Assembly: GCF_006491645.1 (NCBI RefSeq)
Contig: NZ_VDCZ01000016.1
Span: forward strand, 1 to 64,000
Direction of reading: 5' to 3'
Length of the DNA: 64,000 bases
Origin: Flavobacterium profundi
Lineage (GTDB): Bacteria; Bacteroidota; Bacteroidia; Flavobacteriales; Flavobacteriaceae
Program-made: the position numbers and the translations under genes
The notes under the pieces: generated by a model
What the model saw: the letters and a program-made list of their open reading frames with translations, nothing else
Told to the model about the DNA's origin: nothing
Database searches by the model: none
Part shown: piece by piece, positions 17,178-24,980 of the stretch
Position numbering within the stretch: the stretch's first letter is position 1
Layout: every line of letters begins with the position of its first letter

Positions 17178-17566
17178 ATAAAATAAAAATTATTAAAATA
17201 CCGAAGATAGAAGACCATAGAGGAAATTTATCTGTGATTGAGAAAGATGTTCTTCCTTTTGAAATACAAAGAGTATATTATTTATATGATGTGCCAGCAG
17301 GTGCAGAACGAGGAGGTCATTCTCATAAAAAAACAAAGGAATTTTTAATAGCATTATCAGGAAGTTTTGATGTGATAGTAACAGATGGAACTTTAAAAGA
17401 AACAGTTACCTTAAATAAGCCTTATGAAGGACTTTTAATTGAAAATGGCGTTTGGAGAGAATTGAATAATTTTTCGTCAGGATCAGTTTGTTTAGTAATA
17501 GCATCTGATGTTTTTGAAGAAGAGGATTACATTAGAGATTTTAATGAATTTATAAAATCAATTTAA
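17174..17566 (+). CDS. FdtA/QdtA-like sugar 3,4-ketoisomerase
   Basis: A 130-residue single-domain cupin of the WxcM-like/FdtA family. These enzymes isomerise dTDP-4-keto-6-deoxyglucose to the 3-keto form, the step before the FdtB aminotransferase. With the start placed at the ATGA overlap, the motif ERGGHSHKKTKEF puts histidines at positions 49 and 51, the same numbers as the catalytic pair described for FdtA. The DHRGNLSVIEKDVLPF opening is also diagnostic. Whether the product is the galacto (Fuc3N path) or gluco (Qui3N path) epimer is not evident. Its stop overlaps the convergent GT2 stop by four nt. The genes for dTDP-glucose synthesis (rmlA, rmlB) are not in the window. Confidence 0.88.
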   Translation: MNKIKIIKIPKIEDHRGNLSVIEKDVLPFEIQRVYYLYDVPAGAERGGHSHKKTKEFLIALSGSFDVIVTDGTLKETVTLNKPYEGLLIENGVWRELNNFSSGSVCLVIASDVFEEEDYIRDFNEFIKSI

Positions 17567-18498
17567 TCATAAATTGTAAAATCAACTCCTTTATTTCTTA
17601 GCCAATGTTTCAATTTTAATAATTTTTGCAATATAGGACTAGGGAGTAAAAATAAAGCTTTGGTTTTTAAAGGAATATTGTAGCTTTTAACGTCTTGTAA
17701 ATAAAATTGAACCAATTTATTTTCATTGGCAATTTTATAATGAATAGCATAAAAAATTCGATGTAAATCGAGAAATTTTTTTAAATCTTTATTCTTTAGT
17801 TCTTCCTTTTTAAATTGATTGAAATTCATTAGCTTCATTTGTCTAATATCTTTTTTTGAAAGGCTATTAGGTACATAATAATTATAGATAGCTGTAGTTT
17901 TATCATGCAAAGCGACAGGATATTCAATCGCTATTTTTGTCCATAATTCTAAATCTTGACCGTTTGTTATTTCTTCTGAAAAGCAACCCATTTCCAAAAG
18001 TATTTTTTTAGGAATAATTTGATTTAGGGTAATATTAATTTTAAAAGGATAATTAGAACGAAAATAATTTGGAATAACCCCATAAAAATCGTCCGAAACA
18101 CCTTTGAAGTGAGGTTTTGTGAAATTTTCTTTTGAGTTTTGAATTTTATATCTTGAACAATAAGAACCACAATTTGGAAAACGCAAATATAATTTAACTA
18201 ATTCTTCTAAGTGATTTGGATACCAATAATCATCAGCGTCTAAAAAAGCAATCAGCTTTCCATTTGATTTTTCAATGCCTAAATTTCTCGCTGCAGCAGC
18301 CCCTTTATTAAGTTGATTAAAAAGAATAATTCGATTATCAGAAAAGCGGGTTACTATTTTTTCACTAGTATCTGTTGAACCATCATTTACGACAATAATC
18401 TCATAATCTGTAAAGCTTTGATGTAATACAGAATTCAATGTGTCTTTTATGATTGAATCTTTATTATATAAAGGGATTATAACAGAAATTAACGGCAT
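17563..18498 (-). CDS. Glycosyltransferase family 2
   Basis: A 311-residue GT-A enzyme. It opens with MPLISVIIPLYNKDSIIKDTL, has VVNDGSTDTSEK as the first nucleotide-binding loop, FLDADDYWYPNHLEEL as the DxD region and EITNGQDLELWTKIAIEYP as the acceptor ED motif. I chose the start at MPLISV, one nt after the stop of the methyltransferase gene, over an in-frame ATG six codons earlier that lies inside that gene. It likely extends the glycan on the cytoplasmic side. The C-terminal ~60 residues are basic and helical, suggesting membrane association. Confidence 0.9.
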   Translation of the reverse strand: MPLISVIIPLYNKDSIIKDTLNSVLHQSFTDYEIIVVNDGSTDTSEKIVTRFSDNRIILFNQLNKGAAAARNLGIEKSNGKLIAFLDADDYWYPNHLEELVKLYLRFPNCGSYCSRYKIQNSKENFTKPHFKGVSDDFYGVIPNYFRSNYPFKINITLNQIIPKKILLEMGCFSEEITNGQDLELWTKIAIEYPVALHDKTTAIYNYYVPNSLSKKDIRQMKLMNFNQFKKEELKNKDLKKFLDLHRIFYAIHYKIANENKLVQFYLQDVKSYNIPLKTKALFLLPSPILQKLLKLKHWLRNKGVDFTIYD

Positions 18499-18499
18499 A

Positions 18500-19252
18500 T
18501 TATTCTTTTTTAGCAATAATTAGTTGTTCATTATCTGAAAACCCAAAATAGTCCTCTTTCTGAAATTGTAAAATTTCAATTTTGAACCCTACATTTTGTA
18601 ATCGATCTTTTAATCCATTTATAGAATAGATTCTTACATGGTCTTCTTGTCCAAAATGCTTCAATCGTTCTGCTTCTGTAGTTATGCTGTAATCTTCATA
18701 AATTTCTCCTTCTTTAAAAGGTGTTTGTATGAGTAGGGTTCCATTTGGTTTTAAAACACGATACAATTCAGACATTGCTTTTTTATCATCTATAATATGT
18801 TCCAAAATATGATAACAAATGATTAAATCAAAAGAATTGTCTTCTTTATCAATTGAAGTAATGTCATATTTTGCATCAGCTATAAAATTACCCGATAAAT
18901 CCGTAGCTGTATAATGAATGTTTTTTTGTTTTTTCCAATTTCGATAAAGAGATCTTGAGGGAGAAAAATCTAAAACGAAAGGGCTGTTTTTTAAATATTT
19001 TGTTGTAATAATGTTCCAAAGCCTACGATCTCTTGATAAACTTCCACAATTGGGACACAAATAATCCTTATTCTCGAGTAGTACCCATTCTTTAGACTGG
19101 AAGCCACAAATGACACATTCATGTTTACTACCTTGTTTGTTTATCGTATAACATTTTCTCAGAAAGGGTTCCATTTTAAAAAGCATCTTTTTGGTAATGA
19201 AAAGACTAACGGTCTTTTTTAAAAATGAATAGATACTACTTTTTTGATACAT
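18500..19252 (-). CDS. Class I SAM-dependent methyltransferase with N-terminal zinc-ribbon
   Basis: A 250-residue protein. Residues 46-69 hold a CxxC-x16-CxxC pattern (Cys46, Cys49, Cys66, Cys69), likely a zinc ribbon. The methyltransferase domain follows: LDFSPSRSL stands where the usual glycine-rich motif I would be, then TATDLSGN (motif II acid), FDLIICYHILEHI (post-II/III) and YRVLKPNGTLLIQTPF (motif IV). The layout is Methyltransf_11-like. Set among glycosyltransferases, it may O-methylate a sugar or cap the chain. It ends one nt before the GT2 start, in one operon. The non-glycine motif I makes cofactor binding a fair question. Confidence 0.82.
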   Translation of the reverse strand: MYQKSSIYSFLKKTVSLFITKKMLFKMEPFLRKCYTINKQGSKHECVICGFQSKEWVLLENKDYLCPNCGSLSRDRRLWNIITTKYLKNSPFVLDFSPSRSLYRNWKKQKNIHYTATDLSGNFIADAKYDITSIDKEDNSFDLIICYHILEHIIDDKKAMSELYRVLKPNGTLLIQTPFKEGEIYEDYSITTEAERLKHFGQEDHVRIYSINGLKDRLQNVGFKIEILQFQKEDYFGFSDNEQLIIAKKE

Positions 19253-19276
19253 TTCTACAACTTTAAAATATGTGTA

Positions 19277-20167
19277 TTATTTTCCTATCTTTAAAGTGCT
19301 AATGTAACCAATTCTATACAGGTTAAATAAAAAAAGAGAGGGATTCTTACTTAAAATTTGTTTTTTTAATAAACTTTTAGAAAGAATAAAAAAAAGCTGT
19401 ACCAGATAAATTAATTTAGTTTTTTTTAAAAACACATATAGCTTTACTATAGAAATAAAATTGGAATCTAATTTTTTATTGTAATAAAGAAGTAAGGCAC
19501 TTTTTAAACTTTCTTCAACTTTTTTTAAATAACAAGCATTATTGTCGATGTCTTCATGAAGTATTGGGTTGTCAATATGGTTTATTTTTACATTAAGTTT
19601 ACTTAATTCATATGAAAACTGAGTGTCATCATGACCGTACAGTTTTATTTCTTTATCAAATTCTACCCGATCAAAAATAGACTTTTTAATGAGTGTATTA
19701 TTGAAAAGCAAAGATTTGAAAGGAGTAAGTTTTCTTTTTGAAACTATTTTATCTTCAATATATTTGCCATATTTCCAGCGTAATTTTTGTTGTTTTGATG
19801 GACATTTTTCCGGATGTTGTCTTCCTCCATAAATAACATCAAATCCAATACAATTCTCAAGATAGTTTTGGATGTAATTCGACTGAATAATTTTGGAATC
19901 ACCATCAATAAATAGAAGCCATTTAAATTTAGCCTTTTTAGCAAGAAGATTTCTATTTTGCCTGTGCGCTACATTATTTTCTAAAGAAATGAAAAAACAA
20001 TTATCAAGTAAATTGATTTCTTCATTTATTTTATTTAAAGGTGATTTTGAAGCATCATCTTGACAAATGATTTCATATACTATTCCATTTAGCATACACT
20101 GCTTTTGTAATTCTTTGACTAAAGGTAAAGCATTATAATTATAAATAGGTATTAAAATGGATAACAT
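19277..20167 (-). CDS. Glycosyltransferase family 2
   Basis: A 296-residue GT-A protein with the opening MLSILIPIYNYNALPLVKEL. ICQDDASKSPLN occupies the first nucleotide-binding loop, and WLLFIDGDSKI gives the DxD motif. Residues after about 160 (YGHDDTQFSYELSKLN) form the acceptor-site region. The subgroup resembles putative galactosyl- or N-acetylgalactosaminyl-transferases of flavobacterial capsule loci, but no sugar can be assigned. It is the first gene of a minus-strand trio with the methyltransferase and the second GT2, separated from the methyltransferase by 24 nt. Confidence 0.87.
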   Translation of the reverse strand: MLSILIPIYNYNALPLVKELQKQCMLNGIVYEIICQDDASKSPLNKINEEINLLDNCFFISLENNVAHRQNRNLLAKKAKFKWLLFIDGDSKIIQSNYIQNYLENCIGFDVIYGGRQHPEKCPSKQQKLRWKYGKYIEDKIVSKRKLTPFKSLLFNNTLIKKSIFDRVEFDKEIKLYGHDDTQFSYELSKLNVKINHIDNPILHEDIDNNACYLKKVEESLKSALLLYYNKKLDSNFISIVKLYVFLKKTKLIYLVQLFFILSKSLLKKQILSKNPSLFLFNLYRIGYISTLKIGK

Positions 20168-20190
20168 AGTTATTTTTTACTAAAAATTGT

Positions 20191-20198
20191 TAAATTTG
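20191..20198 (+). promoter_or_regulatory. -7 box for the 2OG oxygenase gene
   Basis: TAAATTTG matches the TAnnTTTG consensus and ends 18 nt before the ATG. No good TTG at -33 distance was seen, so this is a partial match only. Confidence 0.4.
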
Positions 20199-20216
20199 TT
20201 TTAATAACAACGGTAT

Positions 20217-21032
20217 ATGAAAAGAAATGATATTGCTGAAATAATATTTGCAAATATATTTAAAAATAAAGATTCCTTACAAAAACAGTATAGTAATTCC
20301 CAAAATGAAATTGGATATTTTTTTATAGATGCATTACTTCCTGATGAAATTGTAACACAATTAAATACTTGTTTTCCAAAGACCGAGGAGATGGTTTTAA
20401 AGAAGAGTTTGAGAGAGAATAAATATATTGGAGTTCAAATGAATAAGTATGCACCAATACTTGAAGAAGTGTTATTTGCATTTCAAGATGAAAAAGTTGT
20501 GAGTATAATTGAAGAAATCGTAGGTTTAAAAGAAATATATCCTGACGATAAATTATACGCTGGAGGAATTTCATTAATGAAAAAAAATCAATTTCTAAAT
20601 CCACATTTAGATAATTCTCATGATAAAGAAAGGGAAAGATGGAGAGTGTTTAATTTACTTTATTATATTTCAGCTGATTGGGAATTTGAAAATGGTGGGA
20701 ACTTAGAACTTTGGCCAAATGGATTAGAAGCAAAACCAATTACAATCGAAAGCAAATGCAATCGTTTGGTAGTTATGGCTACACATAATAATTCACTTCA
20801 TTCCGTATCTCCAGTTGTAAAAGAGGTAGAAAGAAAATGTATTTCTAATTATTACTTCTCTGATAAACCATTGAAAGAAAATGACTTTTTTCATGTAACT
20901 TCTTTTAGAGGAAGACCAGAAAATAAGATAATAGATGTTTTACTTCAGGCAGATAGTTTCTTAAGAATGAATATTAGAAAAATTTTCAAAAAAGGAATCA
21001 AAGAAAATCCGCATTATTATAAAAAAGAATAA
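20217..21032 (+). CDS. 2-oxoglutarate/Fe(II)-dependent dioxygenase-like protein
   Basis: A 271-residue protein of the prolyl-4-hydroxylase-like 2OG oxygenase superfamily. His130 and Asp132 in NPHLDNSHD, His195 in NNSLHSVSPV and Arg206 in VERKC make a plausible HxD...H facial triad plus the 2-oxoglutarate arginine. FENGGNLELWP is the strand preceding the distal histidine, as in this family. Enzymes of this sort hydroxylate sugars, lipids or peptides; its place at the end of the glycan locus suggests a modification of the surface glycan, but this is inference. It is the only plus-strand gene at this edge, and converges on ftsE with a two-nt gap. Confidence 0.83.
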   Translation: MKRNDIAEIIFANIFKNKDSLQKQYSNSQNEIGYFFIDALLPDEIVTQLNTCFPKTEEMVLKKSLRENKYIGVQMNKYAPILEEVLFAFQDEKVVSIIEEIVGLKEIYPDDKLYAGGISLMKKNQFLNPHLDNSHDKERERWRVFNLLYYISADWEFENGGNLELWPNGLEAKPITIESKCNRLVVMATHNNSLHSVSPVVKEVERKCISNYYFSDKPLKENDFFHVTSFRGRPENKIIDVLLQADSFLRMNIRKIFKKGIKENPHYYKKE

Positions 21033-21034
21033 AA

Positions 21035-21718
21035 TTAAACGGTTCTTTGTACTACTTCAAAAATTTGTCCACCTTCAAATTTTAGAGTTTTGGATGGAAA
21101 TTTTAATAATAAGGCATAATCATGTGTCGCCATAATTATCGTTTTTCCAGCACCGTTAATTTTTCTCAAAACATCCATTACTTCGGCACTAGTTTGAGGG
21201 TCTAAGTTTCCAGTAGGTTCGTCTGCTAAAATTAATTCCGGATTGTTTAATAAAGCTCTCGCAATAGCAATTCTTTGCTGTTCTCCTCCAGATAACTGAT
21301 GTGGCATTTTAGATTGGTAATTTTTCATGCCTACTTTATCCAAAACTTCGTCAATTTTAACATTCATCTCTTCTGCAATTGTCCAACCAGTTGCTCTTAA
21401 AACAAATAATAAATTTTCTTTTACATTACGATCAGGCAATAATTTAAAATCTTGGAAAACAACACCTAATTTCCTTCTTAAATAAGGAATATCTTGTTCT
21501 TTTAAATCTCTTAAATTGTAATCTACAATAGTTCCTTCACCCATAGTTAAAGGTAAATCTGCATAAAGCGTTTTTAGAAAACTACTTTTTCCCGATCCCG
21601 TTTTACCAATTAAATAAATAAATTCTCCATTTTTTACTTCTAAGTTAACATTCGTTAAAACAGGGTTTTTTTCTTGAAAAACTGAAATATCTTTTAAGGA
21701 AAGAATGCTTTGCGACAT
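21035..21718 (-). CDS. ftsE: Cell-division ABC transporter ATP-binding protein FtsE
   Basis: A 227-residue ABC ATPase. Walker A is GKTGSGKS (residues 38-45), the Q-loop lies in VVFQDF (86-90), the signature is LSGGEQQR (141-148), and Walker B is LILADEPTGN (161-170) with the downstream MATHD switch. RRKLGVVFQDFKLLPDRNVKEN is characteristic of FtsE rather than LolD. FtsE with FtsX regulates peptidoglycan hydrolases at the septum. FtsX is not beside it; the two genes being unlinked is common in Bacteroidota. It diverges from the large TPR-protein gene. Confidence 0.88.
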   Translation of the reverse strand: MSQSILSLKDISVFQEKNPVLTNVNLEVKNGEFIYLIGKTGSGKSSFLKTLYADLPLTMGEGTIVDYNLRDLKEQDIPYLRRKLGVVFQDFKLLPDRNVKENLLFVLRATGWTIAEEMNVKIDEVLDKVGMKNYQSKMPHQLSGGEQQRIAIARALLNNPELILADEPTGNLDPQTSAEVMDVLRKINGAGKTIIMATHDYALLLKFPSKTLKFEGGQIFEVVQRTV

Positions 21719-21876
21719 AGGTTTATAACAATTTAATGTTGTAAAAGTAAGAACTTACAACTCGCTTTCAAAATTTATCGTCAATTAAGTGAAAAATTAG
21801 GTTTTCTTTCACATTTTGTTTATAAAATAGTTACAATAATATGTTAATGTCTTTCGTTAATACTTTCAGATAATAC

Positions 21877-21884
21877 TATCTTTG
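21877..21884 (+). promoter_or_regulatory. -7 box for the TPR-protein gene
   Basis: TATCTTTG matches TAnnTTTG exactly and ends only six nt before the first ATG, so a transcript starting at the usual distance would have almost no leader if translation begins there. A second in-frame ATG lies 18 nt farther on. Confidence 0.5.
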
Positions 21885-21890
21885 AAATCT

Positions 21891-24800
21891 ATGAAAAAAA
21901 ACATTGAAATGATAAAAATCTTAAAATTTTCTTTCTTTCTAATTTTTGCGACCTCTACAATTTGGGCGCAACAATCATCCATCTACACACACGATTTAAA
22001 AGAATTTGATAAAGCGGTGGCATTGTATAAAGACAAACAGTACCAATCGGCTCAAATAATGTTTGATAATGTTAAAAACAATGTTGCAAACGATGAAATA
22101 AAGGCAGATTGCGCTTACTATATTGCCAATTGTGCTATTCGATTAAATCAAATGGGCGCAGATGATTTAATTGAACAATTCGTTGAAGATTATCCTACAA
22201 GTACCAAACAAAATCAAGCCTATATTGAAGTAGCACACTATTATTTTGATCAAGGGAGTTATGCTAAATCGTTAGAATGGTTTGATAAAGCAAATGAAAA
22301 TTCGATGTCTTATGAAGACTTAGAAAAATATAATTTTCAAAAGGGATATGTTTATTTTACGGTGAAAAATACTTCAGAAGCTACGAAATATTTTAATAAA
22401 GTAATCAACTCGAAAACCTATGGTAGCCAGGCCAAATACTATTTAGGTTACATGTCTTATGAAACAGACGATTATGAAAATGCAACACAGTATTTTGACC
22501 AAGTACAAGATAAAGAAAAGTACAAGGAAAAAATGGGCTATTTTCAAGCGGACATGAACTTTAAATTAGGGAAATTTCAAGAAGCCATTAACTTAGGTTT
22601 GGAACAATTGCCAAAATCAAATGCTATTGAAAAAAGTGAATTGTCTAAAATCATAGGAGAGAGTTATTTTAACTTAAAACAATATGATAAAGCGCTTCCT
22701 TATTTATTAGATTACAGAGGCAAAAAAGGAAAGTGGAATAATACCGATTATTATCAGTTGGGTTATGCATACTACCAACAAAAAGATTACGAAAATGCAA
22801 TTGCTCAGTTTAATAAAATTATCAATGGAAATGATTTCGTGGCTCAAAATGCGTATTATCATTTAGCAGAAAGTTATTTAAAAACAGATAAAAAACAACA
22901 AGCATTAAATGCCTTTAAAACAGCTTCAGAAATGGATTTTGATCTTAAAATTCAAGAAGATGCTTTTTTAAATTATGCTAAATTAAGTTATGAAATTGGT
23001 AATCCGTATCAATCGGTTCCAGAAGTTTTGAATGCGTATTTAAACAAATATCCAGATACGTCTTACAAACAAGAAATCAATAACTTATTAATCAGTTCTT
23101 ATATTACTTCAAAAAATTACAAAGAAGCTTTAAGTCTATTAGAAAAAAATAAAACGCCTGAAAATAGATTAGCTTACCAAAAAGTATTATTTTATAGAGG
23201 TTTGGAGTTGTATACAGATAGTAATTACCAACAAGCATTCGACTTGTTTAAAAAATCTATATCAGAAAATAAAGATGCTAAGTTTACCGCTCGTGCAACT
23301 TTTTGGAAAGCAGAAACCGAATACAATTTGGAACAATATAATGAAGCGATGTTAAGCTTTAAACAGTTTATTAATAACAATCAAGCCACTTCAACTCCTG
23401 AAATAACCAATGTAAATTACAATTTGGCATATGCTTATTTTAAATTAAAAGAATATGAGAATGCTATTACTTACTTTACGAATTTTATTGGTGAAGTAAA
23501 AAATGATAATGTAAGAAAATCAGATGCTTACTTAAGATTAGGAGATTGTAATTTTATTTCGACAAAATATTGGCCAGCCATGGAAGCCTACAATAAAGCG
23601 ATTGAAATGAAAAGTGTGAATTCTGATTATGCGGCTTTTCAAAAAGGTATTAGCTATGGCTTTGTTGGGAAAAATGATAAAAAAATTGACGATTTAGAGA
23701 AATTTGTAAAAACCTATCCCAATTCACAATATGCAGATGATGCTTTGTATGAATTAGGAAACACTTATGTAAATATAGAAAATGAATCTAAAGCTATTGC
23801 GACTTATGACAAATTGATTGCGAACTATAAATCGAGTTCCTATGTCGCTAAATCTATTTTAAAACAAGGTTTAATTTATTACAACAACAACAAAAGTGAA
23901 CCAGCTTTAGTAAAATTCAAAAAAGTAGCAGCTGAATTCCCAAATTCCCCTGAATCCTTACAAGCAGTTACTACAGCACGTTTAATCTATATCGATAATG
24001 GTAGAGTAGATGAATACTCACAATGGGTAAAAACGTTAGATTTTGTTGAAGTTTCAGATGCGGATTTAGATAACGCAACCTATGAATCTGCTGAAAAGCA
24101 ATACTTAACGAACAATTCAAAACAAGCTATTTCAGGTTTTAGTAATTATGTGGCTAAATTCCCAAATGGATTACATGCTTTAAAAGCCAATTTCTATTTG
24201 GCACAATTATACTACGCGGATGGATTAGAAAACAATACTATAAAACATTATGAGTATGTAATCAATCAGCCGAGAAATGAATTTACGGAACAAGCTTTAG
24301 CACGTTTATGTCAGGTGCATTTAAAAGCGGCAAATTATGACAAGGCTATTCCTGTTTTAAAACGTTTAGAATCAGAAGCAGATTTTCCTCAGAATATTAC
24401 CTATGCGCAATCGAATTTGATGAAGTCGTATTATGAGAAAGAGAACTATAATCAAGCAGTGGTTTATGCTGAAAAAGTATTAGCAAATGATAAGATTGAT
24501 AATCGAATTAAAAGTGATGCGCAAATTATCGTTGCACGTGCTGCCATAAAAACAAACGATGAAGCAAAAGCAAAACAAGCCTATGCCGATTTATTAAAAA
24601 TTGCCAAAGGTGAACTTGCAGCAGAAGCTTTATACTATGATGCTTACTTTAAAAATAAAGAAGGTAAGTTTGAAGCGTCTAATACAATCGTTCAAAAAAT
24701 TGCAAAAGATTATTCGGGTTATAAATATTACGGAGCGAAAGGTTTAATAATTATGGCTAAGAATTTCTACGGTTTAAAAGATAGTTTTCAAGCAACCTAT

Positions 24801-24920
24801 ATTTTAGATAGTGTTATTAAAAACTTTACTGATTATCCAGATGTTATTGAAGAAGCTAAAAAAGAATTAGCGATCATCAAAGCTGAAGAATCAAAAACCA
24901 ATTCATCAATATCAAATTAA
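21891..24920 (+). CDS. Large periplasmic tetratricopeptide-repeat protein
   Basis: A 1009-residue protein with a signal peptide (FSFFLIFATSTIWAQ, cleavage near residue 27) and then TPR-like helical pairs along nearly the whole length. Many units show the A-x3-F and Y-x2-A-I or Y-x2-A pattern, for example QYDKALPYLLDY, DYENAIAQFNKI, EYENAITYFTNF. The overall form is a long superhelical scaffold of the kind that joins outer-membrane proteins. The next gene encodes an outer-membrane barrel 60 nt downstream, so the two are likely an operon and perhaps one complex. The start at 21891 is preceded by a perfect -7 box; a start at 21909 is also possible. Synteny with ftsE is conserved in related genomes as far as I recall. 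No enzyme domain is seen. Confidence 0.88.
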   Translation: MKKNIEMIKILKFSFFLIFATSTIWAQQSSIYTHDLKEFDKAVALYKDKQYQSAQIMFDNVKNNVANDEIKADCAYYIANCAIRLNQMGADDLIEQFVEDYPTSTKQNQAYIEVAHYYFDQGSYAKSLEWFDKANENSMSYEDLEKYNFQKGYVYFTVKNTSEATKYFNKVINSKTYGSQAKYYLGYMSYETDDYENATQYFDQVQDKEKYKEKMGYFQADMNFKLGKFQEAINLGLEQLPKSNAIEKSELSKIIGESYFNLKQYDKALPYLLDYRGKKGKWNNTDYYQLGYAYYQQKDYENAIAQFNKIINGNDFVAQNAYYHLAESYLKTDKKQQALNAFKTASEMDFDLKIQEDAFLNYAKLSYEIGNPYQSVPEVLNAYLNKYPDTSYKQEINNLLISSYITSKNYKEALSLLEKNKTPENRLAYQKVLFYRGLELYTDSNYQQAFDLFKKSISENKDAKFTARATFWKAETEYNLEQYNEAMLSFKQFINNNQATSTPEITNVNYNLAYAYFKLKEYENAITYFTNFIGEVKNDNVRKSDAYLRLGDCNFISTKYWPAMEAYNKAIEMKSVNSDYAAFQKGISYGFVGKNDKKIDDLEKFVKTYPNSQYADDALYELGNTYVNIENESKAIATYDKLIANYKSSSYVAKSILKQGLIYYNNNKSEPALVKFKKVAAEFPNSPESLQAVTTARLIYIDNGRVDEYSQWVKTLDFVEVSDADLDNATYESAEKQYLTNNSKQAISGFSNYVAKFPNGLHALKANFYLAQLYYADGLENNTIKHYEYVINQPRNEFTEQALARLCQVHLKAANYDKAIPVLKRLESEADFPQNITYAQSNLMKSYYEKENYNQAVVYAEKVLANDKIDNRIKSDAQIIVARAAIKTNDEAKAKQAYADLLKIAKGELAAEALYYDAYFKNKEGKFEASNTIVQKIAKDYSGYKYYGAKGLIIMAKNFYGLKDSFQATYILDSVIKNFTDYPDVIEEAKKELAIIKAEESKTNSSISN

Positions 24921-24980
24921 TCGTTTCTACTATTGTTTTATTTTGGGTAACCAAAGTCAGACAATTAAAAAATATAAAAT

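Noticed and set aside
21882..21890. TTG start for the TPR protein
   Set aside because: The codon lies in the -7 box TATCTTTG; the ATG at 21891 or 21909 is a better start.
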